From contig VBLZ01000072.1 in the NCBI GenBank assembly GCA_005878515.1, positions 1 to 28,812 of the forward strand: a stretch of 28,812 nt of DNA. Direction: 5' to 3'. Below, in pieces: positions 15,808 through 23,453 of the stretch (its first letter is position 1; the number at the start of each line of letters is the position of its first letter). This stretch comes from Methanobacteriota archaeon. Its GTDB lineage: Archaea; Thermoplasmatota; Thermoplasmata; RBG-16-68-12. A program made the position numbers and the translations under genes. Below the pieces are notes generated by a model, which worked only from the letters and a program-made list of their open reading frames with translations, was not told the DNA's origin and did no database searches.

Positions 15808-16368
15808 ATGGCCCTCGAGGCGATCCCGCAGGCCTTGTGGTTCTTCCTCCCCGCGTTCGTCGCGAACCCGATGGCCGTCGTGTTCGGAGGCGGGACGCCG
15901 ATGGACTTCGGCCGAACCTTCCGGGACGGCGAGCGGCTCTTCGGCGATGGGAAGACTTGGCGCGGCCTCGCGGGTGGCACCGTGTCCGGGGCGTTCCTGG
16001 GTTTGCTCCTGACCGTGCCAATCAACCTCTTCGCACCGAATTCCACGTGGTCGTTCGGATCGTACGGGGTGGCACTCGCGGCCTCCGCGGTCCTCGCCAT
16101 CGGCGCGCTCCTGGGGGACCTAACCGGGGCGTTCCTCAAACGGCGGATGCACAAGCCCCGCGGTGCAAAAGCCCCCGTCCTCGACCAGTACGATTTCGTC
16201 GTCGGCGCCCTGATGCTCAGCCTCGCGATTCCCGCGTGGTCGATCCCGCGTTTTTTCTCCGGAGACGCGCTGCTCGGGCTCCTTGTCATCATCCTTATCA
16301 CGCCCGCCCTGCATCGGGCGGTGAATGTCATCGGATTCCGGATCGGCCAGAAGCGCGAGCCTTGGTAA
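15808..16368 (+). CDS. carS: CDP-archaeol synthase
   Basis: A 186-residue integral membrane cytidylyltransferase that activates unsaturated archaetidic acid with CTP to make CDP-archaeol, precursor of archaeal polar lipids. Family landmarks are FVANPMAVVFGGG near the N-terminus, RLFGDGKTWRG, GDLTGAFLKRR, and PVLDQYDFVVGAL, followed by ITPALHRAVNVIGF. Four to five hydrophobic stretches fit the known fold. Length is typical. The orotate phosphoribosyltransferase gene begins inside its last 44 bases, so the two are translationally coupled. This is the second archaeal-lipid gene in the window. Confidence 0.93.
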   Translation: MALEAIPQALWFFLPAFVANPMAVVFGGGTPMDFGRTFRDGERLFGDGKTWRGLAGGTVSGAFLGLLLTVPINLFAPNSTWSFGSYGVALAASAVLAIGALLGDLTGAFLKRRMHKPRGAKAPVLDQYDFVVGALMLSLAIPAWSIPRFFSGDALLGLLVIILITPALHRAVNVIGFRIGQKREPW

Positions 16369-16891
16369 GCTCGACCGGCCGGGCCTCATCGCCGCGCTGA
16401 AGGCGTGCGGCGCTCTCCAGTTTGGGACGTTCGCCTTGGCGTCCGGGAAGACCTCGTCGTATTACGTGGATATCAAGAGAGCCATCACTCGGCCGGACCT
16501 GTTGCGGACGATCGCGAAAGCGATGGCTCCGTTCGCCCGCGGCGCGAGCCGGATCGCGGGCGTCGAGCTCGGGGCGGTCCCGATCGCCGCGGCCGTGAGC
16601 CTCGCGAGCGACACGCCGTACATCATCGTGCGGAAGGCCGCGAAGGAGCACGGCACGAAGCACGATTTCGAGGGCGAGTTGAACCGAGGCGATCTCGTGC
16701 TGTTCGTCGAGGACGTCGTGACGACCGGCGGCACCCTGCGCGGCGCGATCGATCGGCTGCGGGAGCATGGCGCGGTCGTCGAGGACTGCGTCTGCGTCGT
16801 GGATCGAGAAGAGGGCGGCGCGATTCTGCTTGCCGAGGTCGGCGTGCGCCTTCACGCGCTCCTTCGCGCGAGCGAACTGGTCGGTCGGTGA
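16325..16891 (+). CDS. pyrE: Orotate phosphoribosyltransferase
   Basis: A 188-residue type I phosphoribosyltransferase that joins orotate to PRPP, giving OMP in pyrimidine synthesis. It shows FGTFALASGKTSSYYVDIKRA (orotate-binding N-terminus), a flexible-loop segment with VRKAAKEHGTK, and the PRPP motif LFVEDVVTTGGT. The ATG at 16325 overlaps carS by 44 bp in another frame; a start just after carS would need a non-ATG codon and would cost the first helix. The 116-bp stretch after it holds the exonuclease VII promoter. Confidence 0.9.
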   Translation: MSSDSGSARSASLGKLDRPGLIAALKACGALQFGTFALASGKTSSYYVDIKRAITRPDLLRTIAKAMAPFARGASRIAGVELGAVPIAAAVSLASDTPYIIVRKAAKEHGTKHDFEGELNRGDLVLFVEDVVTTGGTLRGAIDRLREHGAVVEDCVCVVDREEGGAILLAEVGVRLHALLRASELVGR

Positions 16892-16943
16892 GAGAACGCG
16901 CCATCGGTCCAGGCGACATCCGTCGCCGCTGATACCTACGAAA

Positions 16944-16959
16944 CACTTTCGGCTATCTC
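16944..16959 (+). promoter_or_regulatory. Diverged copy of the 16-bp repair-promoter element, before exonuclease VII
   Basis: Starts with CACTTTC exactly as in the three other copies, then diverges for a few bases and regains CTC. The next ten bases (CCCTCCGTCC) are identical to those after the copy at 24918-24933, so 22 of 26 aligned bases match. A weak TATA-like TTGATACC (16971-16978) follows at about the same spacing, and the xseA ATG is 30 bp further on. Orientation is toward xseA. Confidence 0.5.
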
Positions 16960-17007
16960 CCCTCCGTCCGTTGATACCTTCCACGACGCGTGCGCGGAGA
17001 GGGGAGA

Positions 17008-18246
17008 ATGGATCCGATCTCCGTTACGTGGGAAAACCGACCAGGCGTCCCCCCGGCCCTCACGGTCACCCAGCTGGCCCGCATCATCCGAGACACGGTG
17101 CGGGCGAACCCGATACTCTCCCGGATCCTCGTACGCGGCGAGGTGAGCAACCTGCAGCCCGCGCCATCGGGCCATGTCTTCTTCACCCTGAAGGACGCGA
17201 CCGCGCAGCTCTCGTGCACCGTCTTCCGCGAGGATGCCGAGGTGCTCGGCTTTGATCTCGAGGACGGCATGGACGTTGTCGTCTCGGGCGACGTCGATGT
17301 GTTCCCACGCCGAGGGTCTGTCCAGTTGCTCGTCAAGGCCGCGACCCCCGCGGGCGTCGGCGCGTTCTGGGCCGCATACCAGAAGACGCGCAAGAAGCTG
17401 GCGGCGGAGGGCCTATTCGACGCGGCGCGGAAGCGCCCGCTCCCGTCGTTCCCTCGGACGATCGGGGTCGTGACCTCGGAGATCGGCGCCGTCGTGCACG
17501 ACATCGTCACGATCTTGCGCCGGCGGTACCCGATCGCGCACATCGTCGTCGCACCGGCCTTGGTCCAAGGACCCGAAGCACCTGCCAGCTTACGCCGCGC
17601 CCTCGCAGTAGTCTCCGACCGGGTCGACGTCGTCATCGTCGCTCGCGGCGGCGGTTCGCTCGAGGATCTGTGGTGCTTCAACGACGAGGGGCTCGCTCGG
17701 GCCATCGCGGCCTCCCGGGCCCCGGTGGTCAGCGCGATCGGCCACGAGACGGACGTGACGATCGTTGATTTCGTGGCGGACGTCCGCGCGGCGACTCCGA
17801 GTGCCGCGGCGGAACTCGTCTCGCCGGACGCGACGGAACTCATGGCACGGATCAACGGGGCCGGCCGATCGCTGATCGGAGAAATCCACGAGGCGCTGCG
17901 GAGCGTTCGAAATCGAGCGATGGCGCTGAGGGAACGGTTGTCCCCACGGGCTTTGCAACGAGGCGTCGAGACAAACCGATCGGTCCTTGAACGGTCGTTC
18001 GCCGGGCTGTCGTCGGTCGCGCCTCGGGAGGTCACGCGGCATCGGGGACGGCTCGAAGCCATCGGCCGGCGCCTCGACGTGCTGAGTCCCCTGGCGACGT
18101 TGCAGCGCGGCTATGCGATCGCGGAACGGGAGGACGGCCATGTCGTCGCGCACGCCGCGGAAGTCGAGTCGGGCGACGCCCTTGCAGTCCGGTTCCAGGA
18201 CGGCCGGATCCGGGTTCATGTCAATGAGGAAATGGAGGAACCATGA
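17008..18246 (+). CDS. xseA: Exodeoxyribonuclease VII large subunit
   Basis: A 412-residue catalytic subunit of exonuclease VII, which degrades single-stranded DNA from both ends. The N-terminal OB fold covers about residues 18-112 (LVRGEVSNLQ, GHVFFTLKD). The catalytic core has IGVVTSEIGAVVHDI (152-166), RGGGSLEDLWCFNDE (213-227) and SAIGHETDVTIVDFVADVRAATPSAAAEL (242-270, signature in two parts). A helical region and small C-terminal beta domain follow. I chose ATG 17008, with purine-rich GAGAGGGGAGA before it, over GTG 16990. The small subunit gene overlaps its stop by four bases. The family is mainly bacterial, so lateral transfer is likely. Confidence 0.95.
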   Translation: MDPISVTWENRPGVPPALTVTQLARIIRDTVRANPILSRILVRGEVSNLQPAPSGHVFFTLKDATAQLSCTVFREDAEVLGFDLEDGMDVVVSGDVDVFPRRGSVQLLVKAATPAGVGAFWAAYQKTRKKLAAEGLFDAARKRPLPSFPRTIGVVTSEIGAVVHDIVTILRRRYPIAHIVVAPALVQGPEAPASLRRALAVVSDRVDVVIVARGGGSLEDLWCFNDEGLARAIAASRAPVVSAIGHETDVTIVDFVADVRAATPSAAAELVSPDATELMARINGAGRSLIGEIHEALRSVRNRAMALRERLSPRALQRGVETNRSVLERSFAGLSSVAPREVTRHRGRLEAIGRRLDVLSPLATLQRGYAIAEREDGHVVAHAAEVESGDALAVRFQDGRIRVHVNEEMEEP

Positions 18247-18467
18247 CCGAAGAGCCGAACTTTGAGGAATCCCTCGCAGCCCTCGAGGCGACGGTGGATG
18301 CGTTGTCCCGCGGTGACCTGCCGCTCGACCGCGCCCTCGCCGTCTTCGAGGAAGGACTCGGCCTGTATCGCCGGTGCCACGCGATCCTCGCGGAATCCGA
18401 GCAGCGCGTGACGAAGCTGATTGCCGCGGCCGAGGGACTCATCGAAGAACCGTTCCCCGTCGAATGA
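18243..18467 (+). CDS. xseB: Exodeoxyribonuclease VII small subunit
   Basis: A 74-residue helical protein matching XseB: NFEESLAALEATVDAL, then the conserved LPLDRALAVFEEGLGLYRRC, and an acidic C-terminus. Several small subunits coat the helical arm of XseA. The ATG overlaps the xseA stop (ATGA), which gives coupled translation and the right stoichiometry. A 45-bp gap separates it from the convergent polymerase gene. Confidence 0.93.
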   Translation: MTEEPNFEESLAALEATVDALSRGDLPLDRALAVFEEGLGLYRRCHAILAESEQRVTKLIAAAEGLIEEPFPVE

Positions 18468-18512
18468 GTGCGCCCGGCCTGCCAATTCTCGATGTCCGCC
18501 GAGCGTCGCCCC

Positions 18513-20819
18513 TCATAGGTCCCCGGAGATCTCACTCGGCATCTCTTCCTCGTCGAGGACCCGCCATGGCTTCTTGTACCCGACGCCGCCGCGGGCTCGG
18601 CTGCGGCTCTCGCCGATCGACTTGTAGTCTTCTTGGATCGTAATCGCCTGCTCCGGCAAGCTGGCAATCGAGACATCGGACAGGTCCTCGCACATCCGGA
18701 CCAAGTTCTCCTCCGTGTACCCGAACGGCGCGAGGAGCGTCTGTCCGGACCGGCACAGGAGGTGGATGTACTCCCATGCGTCCGGCTCCTCGTCTTCCTG
18801 GAGGAACTCCGCGACGCGCACCTTCCGCTCGGAGTCGCGGGCGCGGGCGTCGAGGAGCACGTACCGCACGGACTCGCCCGGCTCGACCGCGAAGCCGCGC
18901 TTCTCCATCTGTTTCAAGGCGGCCGCGGTGGCCGTGAGGACGACGTACTCCGGGAGGGTCCGCGAGACGCTCTTCGTGAGGATGAACTGGTGGACGGGGA
19001 TCGCGCGGTCGAGGACGCACTTCGCGGTCCACCGAAGGATGTCGACGGCCTTCGGGATGCGCTCTCGGAACTCCGCGGCGGTCGACGCGATGCTGAGCTC
19101 TCCGAGCATCGCCTCTTGGCAGATGTTGATGAACTCCGGGGTGTCGTGTTTGCGGAGCTCGATGCCGCGTAACTTGAACTCGTCGTCCTGGAAAAGCCCG
19201 TAGTAGCGGTTCAGCGCGCCGACGCCGGTCGTCTTGCACGGGAGGAACACAATCCATTTGTAGCGGCCCTCGAGCTCGATTGGGAGGCCGATGGAGCCCG
19301 CGATGTGCTCGCGGACTTTTTCGATTGGATCCGCGTTCGGCTTGGCACGCAGCCAGACGGAATCGACGATGCCGTGGACGACCTCGTAGCCGTGCGATTC
19401 CGCGATCTCCATCGTGCGGACGAGGATGTTCCGCGCGTACGCGTTGATCGCCTCGTGGCACTCGATGCGGCCGAATCGAGCATTTTTGTATCCTTGATAT
19501 CCAAACGACGTCACGAGGGTCCACTTGAGAATCGTGTCGCGGCCTGTGTAGATATCTTGGAGCGGGCCCGGCTCCTTCTTCATCTTCTTGTAATACCGCC
19601 GTCGCTCGATCAGCGGCTTCAGCACACGACCGACGATCCCGACACGTCGCGTGCAGAGATGGTATCGCAACTCGGGAACGGGGAGGCCGTCGGTCGTGCA
19701 GCAAGAACAGTCGAGCGTCTCCGCCGAGATGTTGTACTTCACCATGATGCTCGGATAAAGGGACGAAAAATCAAGTTCGTAGAGGCCTTCGTGCACGCCC
19801 ACTTCTGGTTCGAACGTGAAGCCGCCGCGGTCCCCGCGTAGGAGATTCTCCGCATCCTTGAAGTCCTCCGGTCGATTCTTCTTCCACACCACGAGGCAGC
19901 CGTCGTGGTACGCCTGGTTCACCTGCATCGCGGAGAAGGCCGTGCCAGGCGTGAGCCGCGCCTGCTCCTGCGGCGTCAGCGTCGAGAGACGTGACAGTTC
20001 CGCGAGGCCTGCGAAATCGCTTTCGCGAAACGCGAAGTGCCCGCGGTCCAAATGCAGCCGGCCTCGCAAGATGTACTGGCCCGGTTTGTAGACGATCTTC
20101 CCGTACGTGAAGTAGGATTTCGCCTTCACGCCCACGAACCGGTCGGGGTCCCGGCCTAGCTGCATCTTCACCCCGAGCTCGGAGGCTTTCGCGGCGAGGT
20201 ACGGCATCAGGAACGCGTCGCCGCCGTCCGTCATGAGGACGTCCGGGTCCTTCGACCGCACGACCGCGTCGATTCCCTTCAGGATCGTCTCCACATCCCC
20301 GTCGATCTCGACGTCGTCGACGCGGGCCCCGAGGAGCCGGTCCTGCATCCGCGGGATGCCCGCCGGATTGTCGACGTGGAGGTCGAGGAGGGATTTCCGC
20401 AATGCCGGCAAGGGATAGTCGAGGGCGAAGTGCTCCTCTTCCGCCCGCCACACGCCGTTCGCGTAGTGCAGGAGCCCCATCGGGAAGATGTCGTGCTCGA
20501 TCGCATACCGCTGGCTGAAGCGCAGGTCCACGTTGAACAACCGATGGTCGACGTACCCGCCGTTCGAGTCGAGGATGTGCGCGAGATTGCGGATGTCGCG
20601 GTAGTGCCGCGGCACGATTTCCAGGACGGGTCTCCGCTCGTCGTCCTCGAGGGCGATTCGCTTCGAGATTTCTCGCACCTCGCGCACGCCGTCCAAGATC
20701 TCGATCCGTCGGCGAATCGCAGGGAGCTCGGGCGGCGGTGCGTGCAGGAAGAACGTCGGCACGACCCGTCGGTCCTCGATCCGATGCGCGCCCCGCTCGT
20801 TCCACAACCAGAGGACCAT
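18513..20819 (-). CDS. polB2: Family B DNA polymerase, PolB2-like, with altered active site
   Basis: At least 768 residues. Motif A is intact (YELDFSSLYPSI, D350). Motif B keeps K432 but has VTSFG where the family has NSxYG. Motif C reads GIVDSVW in place of the usual DTDS, keeping only the second aspartate (D486). The exonuclease I position reads LDLHVD (146-150) rather than DxE, so proofreading is doubtful. This pattern fits the archaeal PolB2 group, described in the literature as partly inactivated and, in Sulfolobus, damage-related. Coding sequence continues in frame upstream of ATG 20819 (WIIDAYGDYDRDS) to the TGA of the GNAT gene, but no start codon lies there; a one-base shift in a G run would join it to ATG 20886. 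Confidence 0.87.
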   Translation of the reverse strand: MVLWLWNERGAHRIEDRRVVPTFFLHAPPPELPAIRRRIEILDGVREVREISKRIALEDDERRPVLEIVPRHYRDIRNLAHILDSNGGYVDHRLFNVDLRFSQRYAIEHDIFPMGLLHYANGVWRAEEEHFALDYPLPALRKSLLDLHVDNPAGIPRMQDRLLGARVDDVEIDGDVETILKGIDAVVRSKDPDVLMTDGGDAFLMPYLAAKASELGVKMQLGRDPDRFVGVKAKSYFTYGKIVYKPGQYILRGRLHLDRGHFAFRESDFAGLAELSRLSTLTPQEQARLTPGTAFSAMQVNQAYHDGCLVVWKKNRPEDFKDAENLLRGDRGGFTFEPEVGVHEGLYELDFSSLYPSIMVKYNISAETLDCSCCTTDGLPVPELRYHLCTRRVGIVGRVLKPLIERRRYYKKMKKEPGPLQDIYTGRDTILKWTLVTSFGYQGYKNARFGRIECHEAINAYARNILVRTMEIAESHGYEVVHGIVDSVWLRAKPNADPIEKVREHIAGSIGLPIELEGRYKWIVFLPCKTTGVGALNRYYGLFQDDEFKLRGIELRKHDTPEFINICQEAMLGELSIASTAAEFRERIPKAVDILRWTAKCVLDRAIPVHQFILTKSVSRTLPEYVVLTATAAALKQMEKRGFAVEPGESVRYVLLDARARDSERKVRVAEFLQEDEEPDAWEYIHLLCRSGQTLLAPFGYTEENLVRMCEDLSDVSIASLPEQAITIQEDYKSIGESRSRARGGVGYKKPWRVLDEEEMPSEISGDL

Positions 20820-20885
20820 CGAGTCGCGGTCGTAGTCCCCGTACGCGTCGATGATCCAGCCGTGCGTGGGCGGGCTCCCCCGCCA

Positions 20886-21404
20886 TCACGAGGTCCGGGA
20901 GACCTCTTGAGACGACGCGGGAGGGAGGTCGGTGAAAGTGTGCGTGAGGAGGACCTCGTGGGGAGCCAAGAGCATCCGCATCTGCACGGAGAGCCCGCGC
21001 CAGCGGTACCACCGCCATAAGACCCGACGGGCGACCCGCTCGAACCCGAGGGATTCGAACAGGCGCATCGAGGGATCGTTGTCCCTCGGCACGGCCGCGA
21101 ACACCCGATTCGCTCCGCGAGATCGGAAGAGCCGGAGCGATTCCTGCACGAGCCCCCGTCCCGAGCCCATCCCGCGCGCCCCCGGGTCCACCGCGACGAA
21201 GTACACGTACCCGATGGGCGGCGTCCCATGGAAGAGAATCCCTTCGAGGAAGCCCGCGATTGACGATCCACCCTCGGCCACGAGGAACGGCCAGGCGTGG
21301 CGCATCCCGCGGACCGCGAAGTACGCGTACACCCGGTCGAACGAGGCGTGGGCAATCCTCACGATGGCGTCTCGGTCGGCGACGGTCGCTTCACGAATCC
21401 GCAC
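20886..21404 (-). CDS. GNAT-family N-acetyltransferase, polB2 operon
   Basis: A 172-residue GNAT protein. It shows YVYFVAVDPGARGMGSGRGLVQESL in two parts (R-G-M-G-S-G-R acetyl-CoA loop) and DPSMRLFESLGF (motif B). The C-terminal stretch THTFTDLPPASSQ is encoded by one exact copy of the 16-bp promoter element, so the tail may be incidental coding over a regulatory site. The start is GTG at 21404, 14 bp inside the preceding gene. Its TGA overlaps an ATG (TGATG) that is the probable polB2 start. Substrate unknown; the operon suggests a DNA-repair link. Confidence 0.85.
   Translation of the reverse strand: MRIREATVADRDAIVRIAHASFDRVYAYFAVRGMRHAWPFLVAEGGSSIAGFLEGILFHGTPPIGYVYFVAVDPGARGMGSGRGLVQESLRLFRSRGANRVFAAVPRDNDPSMRLFESLGFERVARRVLWRWYRWRGLSVQMRMLLAPHEVLLTHTFTDLPPASSQEVSRTS
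20925..20940 (-). promoter_or_regulatory. 16-bp repair-promoter element, copy ahead of polB2
   Basis: Exact copy of CACTTTCACCGACCTC on the minus strand, inside the 3' end of the GNAT gene and 39 bp before ATG 20886. This matches the spacing to the start codon of the copy at 21711 (42 bp). No good TATA sequence is at the expected place (CAAGAGG there), so promoter activity is uncertain. Confidence 0.5.
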
Positions 21405-21669
21405 GGGAGTTGGAATCGTCCGCGGCCGAAGAACGTTCTCGTTTCAGCGCCTCGATGTCCCGTTCCATCTCCACGAGGATCGAGAGGAGCGCCAAGATGC
21501 TCGGGTCGATGTGGGCGCAGTAGCTCGCGGCGCTCGAGTGCTGCCTCGACTTGTTCAAGAGGCGATCGAACAACTCGCGGTCTTTCTCCCGCAACGCACG
21601 TCGATAGTCCATCCAGTCGTTCAGGATCGACTCCAGATGGAGGCGGTACGTCGGAATCGTGCGGCCCAC
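21391..21669 (-). CDS. Small helical protein heading the polB2 operon
   Basis: A 92-residue, probably all-helical protein. It opens GRTIPTYRLHLESILNDW, followed by YRRALREKDRELFDRLLNK, a small Ala/Ser-rich turn with one cysteine, then DPSILALLSILVEMERDIE and a disordered acidic tail. I believe I have seen related small archaeal proteins that begin with a KTIPSYR-like motif, but cannot name the family or function. The start is GTG at 21669, close behind a TATA-like box and one exact copy of the repair-promoter element. The GNAT gene overlaps its end by 14 bp, so it leads a three-gene operon with polB2. It could be a polymerase accessory factor; only context supports this. Confidence 0.72.
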   Translation of the reverse strand: MGRTIPTYRLHLESILNDWMDYRRALREKDRELFDRLLNKSRQHSSAASYCAHIDPSILALLSILVEMERDIEALKRERSSAADDSNSRADS

Positions 21670-21688
21670 GGAGGTTCATGGCGCGGGA

Positions 21689-21697
21689 CCATAAGAG
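21689..21697 (-). promoter_or_regulatory. TATA-like box for polB2 operon
   Basis: Minus strand reads CTCTTATGG, about 23 bp before GTG 21669. It lies at the same distance from the 16-bp element as the TATA box of the RecA-like gene at 24896. Confidence 0.5.
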
Positions 21698-21710
21698 CGG
21701 GTGCGGGGGA

Positions 21711-21726
21711 GAGGTCGGTGAAAGTG
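21711..21726 (-). promoter_or_regulatory. 16-bp repair-promoter element, polB2 operon
   Basis: Exact copy of CACTTTCACCGACCTC on the minus strand, intergenic. It is followed by C-rich sequence and, 15 bp on, the TATA-like box of the polB2 operon. Confidence 0.65.
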
Positions 21727-21757
21727 CAATGTAGATGCGGGGGCATCCGCAACGCCG

Positions 21758-22627
21758 TTGGACGCTGAGGAGGCTTCTCGACTCCTGATCGAGGAGTACA
21801 GCCGTATGGCCCGCACGTACGACGAACACGTGACGCCATATCACGCACCGATCGCTCGACGCTTGCTCGAGCTCGCGCATGTGGAAGAGGGCGACCGAAT
21901 CCTCGATATCGGATGCGGCACGGGGATCGTTGCGTTCGAAGCGGCCGACGTGGTTGGCGAAACGGGCGTCGTCGTCGGGATCGACCTCGCGAAACGCGCC
22001 GTGCAGCTTGCCGCGGACAAGGCCGCGGCCGCGCGGCTCCGGCATGTCCGGTTTGAGGTCATGGACTCCCGCGCCCTTCGATTTCCCTCCGGCTCGTTCG
22101 ACGCAGTCCTCTCGGGCTTTGGTCACCCTCTCTTTGGGCGCAGGCGGTGCTTCGAAGAAGTCCGCCGCGTAATCGGTCCCGGAGGATGCCTGGTCCTGTG
22201 CACGTGGAATCCTTCCAAGGCTCCGTCGAAAGCCGCGAGCAGCCTGGTTCGCGAAATGCTAGAACGACGCCGGCCGGCGTTCGTGGCGTCCGATGTCGCG
22301 CGACTGATTGAGGCCCGAAAAGTCCTCGCCTCCTCGGAGGAGGGCAAGGAGACCCAATCCGCGGACAGCTGGGTTCGCCTCTTCCGAAGGGCCGGCCTGT
22401 CGTCGGTCGAAACAATCGAGGAGACCCATTGGGCCACGTTTCGAGGACCGGACGAGTACCTAGCGTATTCGTTCGCATGGGGCGACAACGAACGGGAGCT
22501 GCGCCACATGACGGCCGAGAGCCGAGAGTCGTTTCGCCGGGAATTCCGCGAGCGGGTTATCCCGATGATCACGGACGAAGGCCTCGTCGTAGATTGGAAC
22601 CTGCGTTACTTTCTCGTTCGGGAATGA
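21758..22627 (+). CDS. Class I SAM-dependent methyltransferase (UbiE/MenG-like)
   Basis: A 289-residue Rossmann-fold methyltransferase. Motif I is ILDIGCGTGIVAFEA, motif II is the acidic GIDLAKRAV, motif post-II is FEVMDSRALRFPSGSFD and motif III is VIGPGGCLVLCTWN. The fold resembles UbiE/MenG and small-molecule methyltransferases; the C-terminal ~110 residues form a lid that sets an unknown substrate. The start is TTG 21758; an ATG at 21806 (MARTYDEH) is a good alternative. Divergent from the polB2 operon, with 88 bp between. No clear TATA box was found for it. Confidence 0.84.
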   Translation: MDAEEASRLLIEEYSRMARTYDEHVTPYHAPIARRLLELAHVEEGDRILDIGCGTGIVAFEAADVVGETGVVVGIDLAKRAVQLAADKAAAARLRHVRFEVMDSRALRFPSGSFDAVLSGFGHPLFGRRRCFEEVRRVIGPGGCLVLCTWNPSKAPSKAASSLVREMLERRRPAFVASDVARLIEARKVLASSEEGKETQSADSWVRLFRRAGLSSVETIEETHWATFRGPDEYLAYSFAWGDNERELRHMTAESRESFRREFRERVIPMITDEGLVVDWNLRYFLVRE

Positions 22628-22642
22628 GGCCCGAGAGCCGGG

Positions 22643-23380
22643 CTATTCCTTCGTCCAGCGTCTCATCTTCCGCAGACACGCGCGCCGGTCGTCGGGGATT
22701 CCTTTGAATATCTCGAGGGTGACGGGCCCCTCGTATCCGCGGGCCTTCAGCGCCCTCGCGTCACGCTCGAGATCGATCGTGCCTTTCCCGAACGGCAAGT
22801 GTTCGTCGCCGGTCTCGCCGTGCCCCCCATGGTTGTCGTGCGCGTGAACGAGCCCAAGTCGGTCGGCGAGCGACGCCATGTACGTGCGTGCGCCGTCCGT
22901 GCGATTGTCGAGATGCGCGTGACCGACATCGAGGCAGTATTGGAGGTCCGGCACCGCATCGAGCACTTTGCGCATGACCTCCGGAGGCTCGTCGACGTTC
23001 TCCACCGTCACGACCGCCCCGCGGTCCGATGCTGCGCGCACAAGGTCGGCGAACCACGAGGCTTTCGTCTCCGGGGAGATTCGCGGCGCGGACCGCGCCT
23101 CCATGAAATGTGCGTTGAAGACATGGATCCCCACCGGCTCGAGCACGTCGATGAAGCCGACGAACCGGGCGAGGTCCGCCTGGTGGAAATGCGATGGCGG
23201 GAGGTGAGCGGTGAACAGGGGAAGGCGCTTCGCGAGGTCCTCCGCCTCCGCCGCCAACTTCGTTGGTTCCCAAGTGAGCCACGTCAGGTCGAGCTCCGCG
23301 TAGTCGAATCCGGACTCCCGCAGCTCTTCGACTTGTTTCGGGAACGGCTCGCGACTGTACGTCGATCCGCCGATGCGCAC
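22643..23380 (-). CDS. Sugar phosphate isomerase/epimerase-like TIM barrel
   Basis: A 245-residue protein of the xylose isomerase/AP endonuclease 2 TIM-barrel family. Metal-site residues appear in order: FTAHLPPSH, VVTVENVDEP (Glu), YCLDVGHAHLD (Asp, His), LVHAHDNHGGHGE, and VTLEIF (final Glu). It is shorter than endonuclease IV and lacks its full three-zinc set, so a sugar or cyclitol isomerase/epimerase is likelier. The TTG at 23395 would lie about 11 bp from the TATA box; GTG 23380 has leaderless spacing of about 26 bp and was chosen. Substrate unknown. Confidence 0.82.
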   Translation of the reverse strand: MRIGGSTYSREPFPKQVEELRESGFDYAELDLTWLTWEPTKLAAEAEDLAKRLPLFTAHLPPSHFHQADLARFVGFIDVLEPVGIHVFNAHFMEARSAPRISPETKASWFADLVRAASDRGAVVTVENVDEPPEVMRKVLDAVPDLQYCLDVGHAHLDNRTDGARTYMASLADRLGLVHAHDNHGGHGETGDEHLPFGKGTIDLERDARALKARGYEGPVTLEIFKGIPDDRRACLRKMRRWTKE

Positions 23381-23401
23381 GGCCGCACGAACCAACCGGC
23401 C

Positions 23402-23410
23402 TGTATAAGA
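23402..23410. promoter_or_regulatory. Shared TATA box between divergent genes
   Basis: TGTATAAGA reads as a TATA box on both strands. On the minus strand it is about 26 bp from GTG 23380; on the plus strand it would start transcription about 20 bp before GTG 23454. Confidence 0.5.
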
Positions 23411-23453
23411 TTTGCCGCGCGCCTTTCATGAGGATCTCCGCAATGGCCTCGGC

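Noticed and set aside
16936..16980. Repeated TGATACCT (two copies) before xseA, as a possible direct-repeat operator
   Set aside because: Only eight bases and two copies; the second is better explained as the weak TATA-like site.
21734..21747. Hairpin GATGC-GGGG-GCATC between polB2 operon and methyltransferase
   Set aside because: Short stem with no T run and no partner copy, so there is no basis to call it a terminator or operator.
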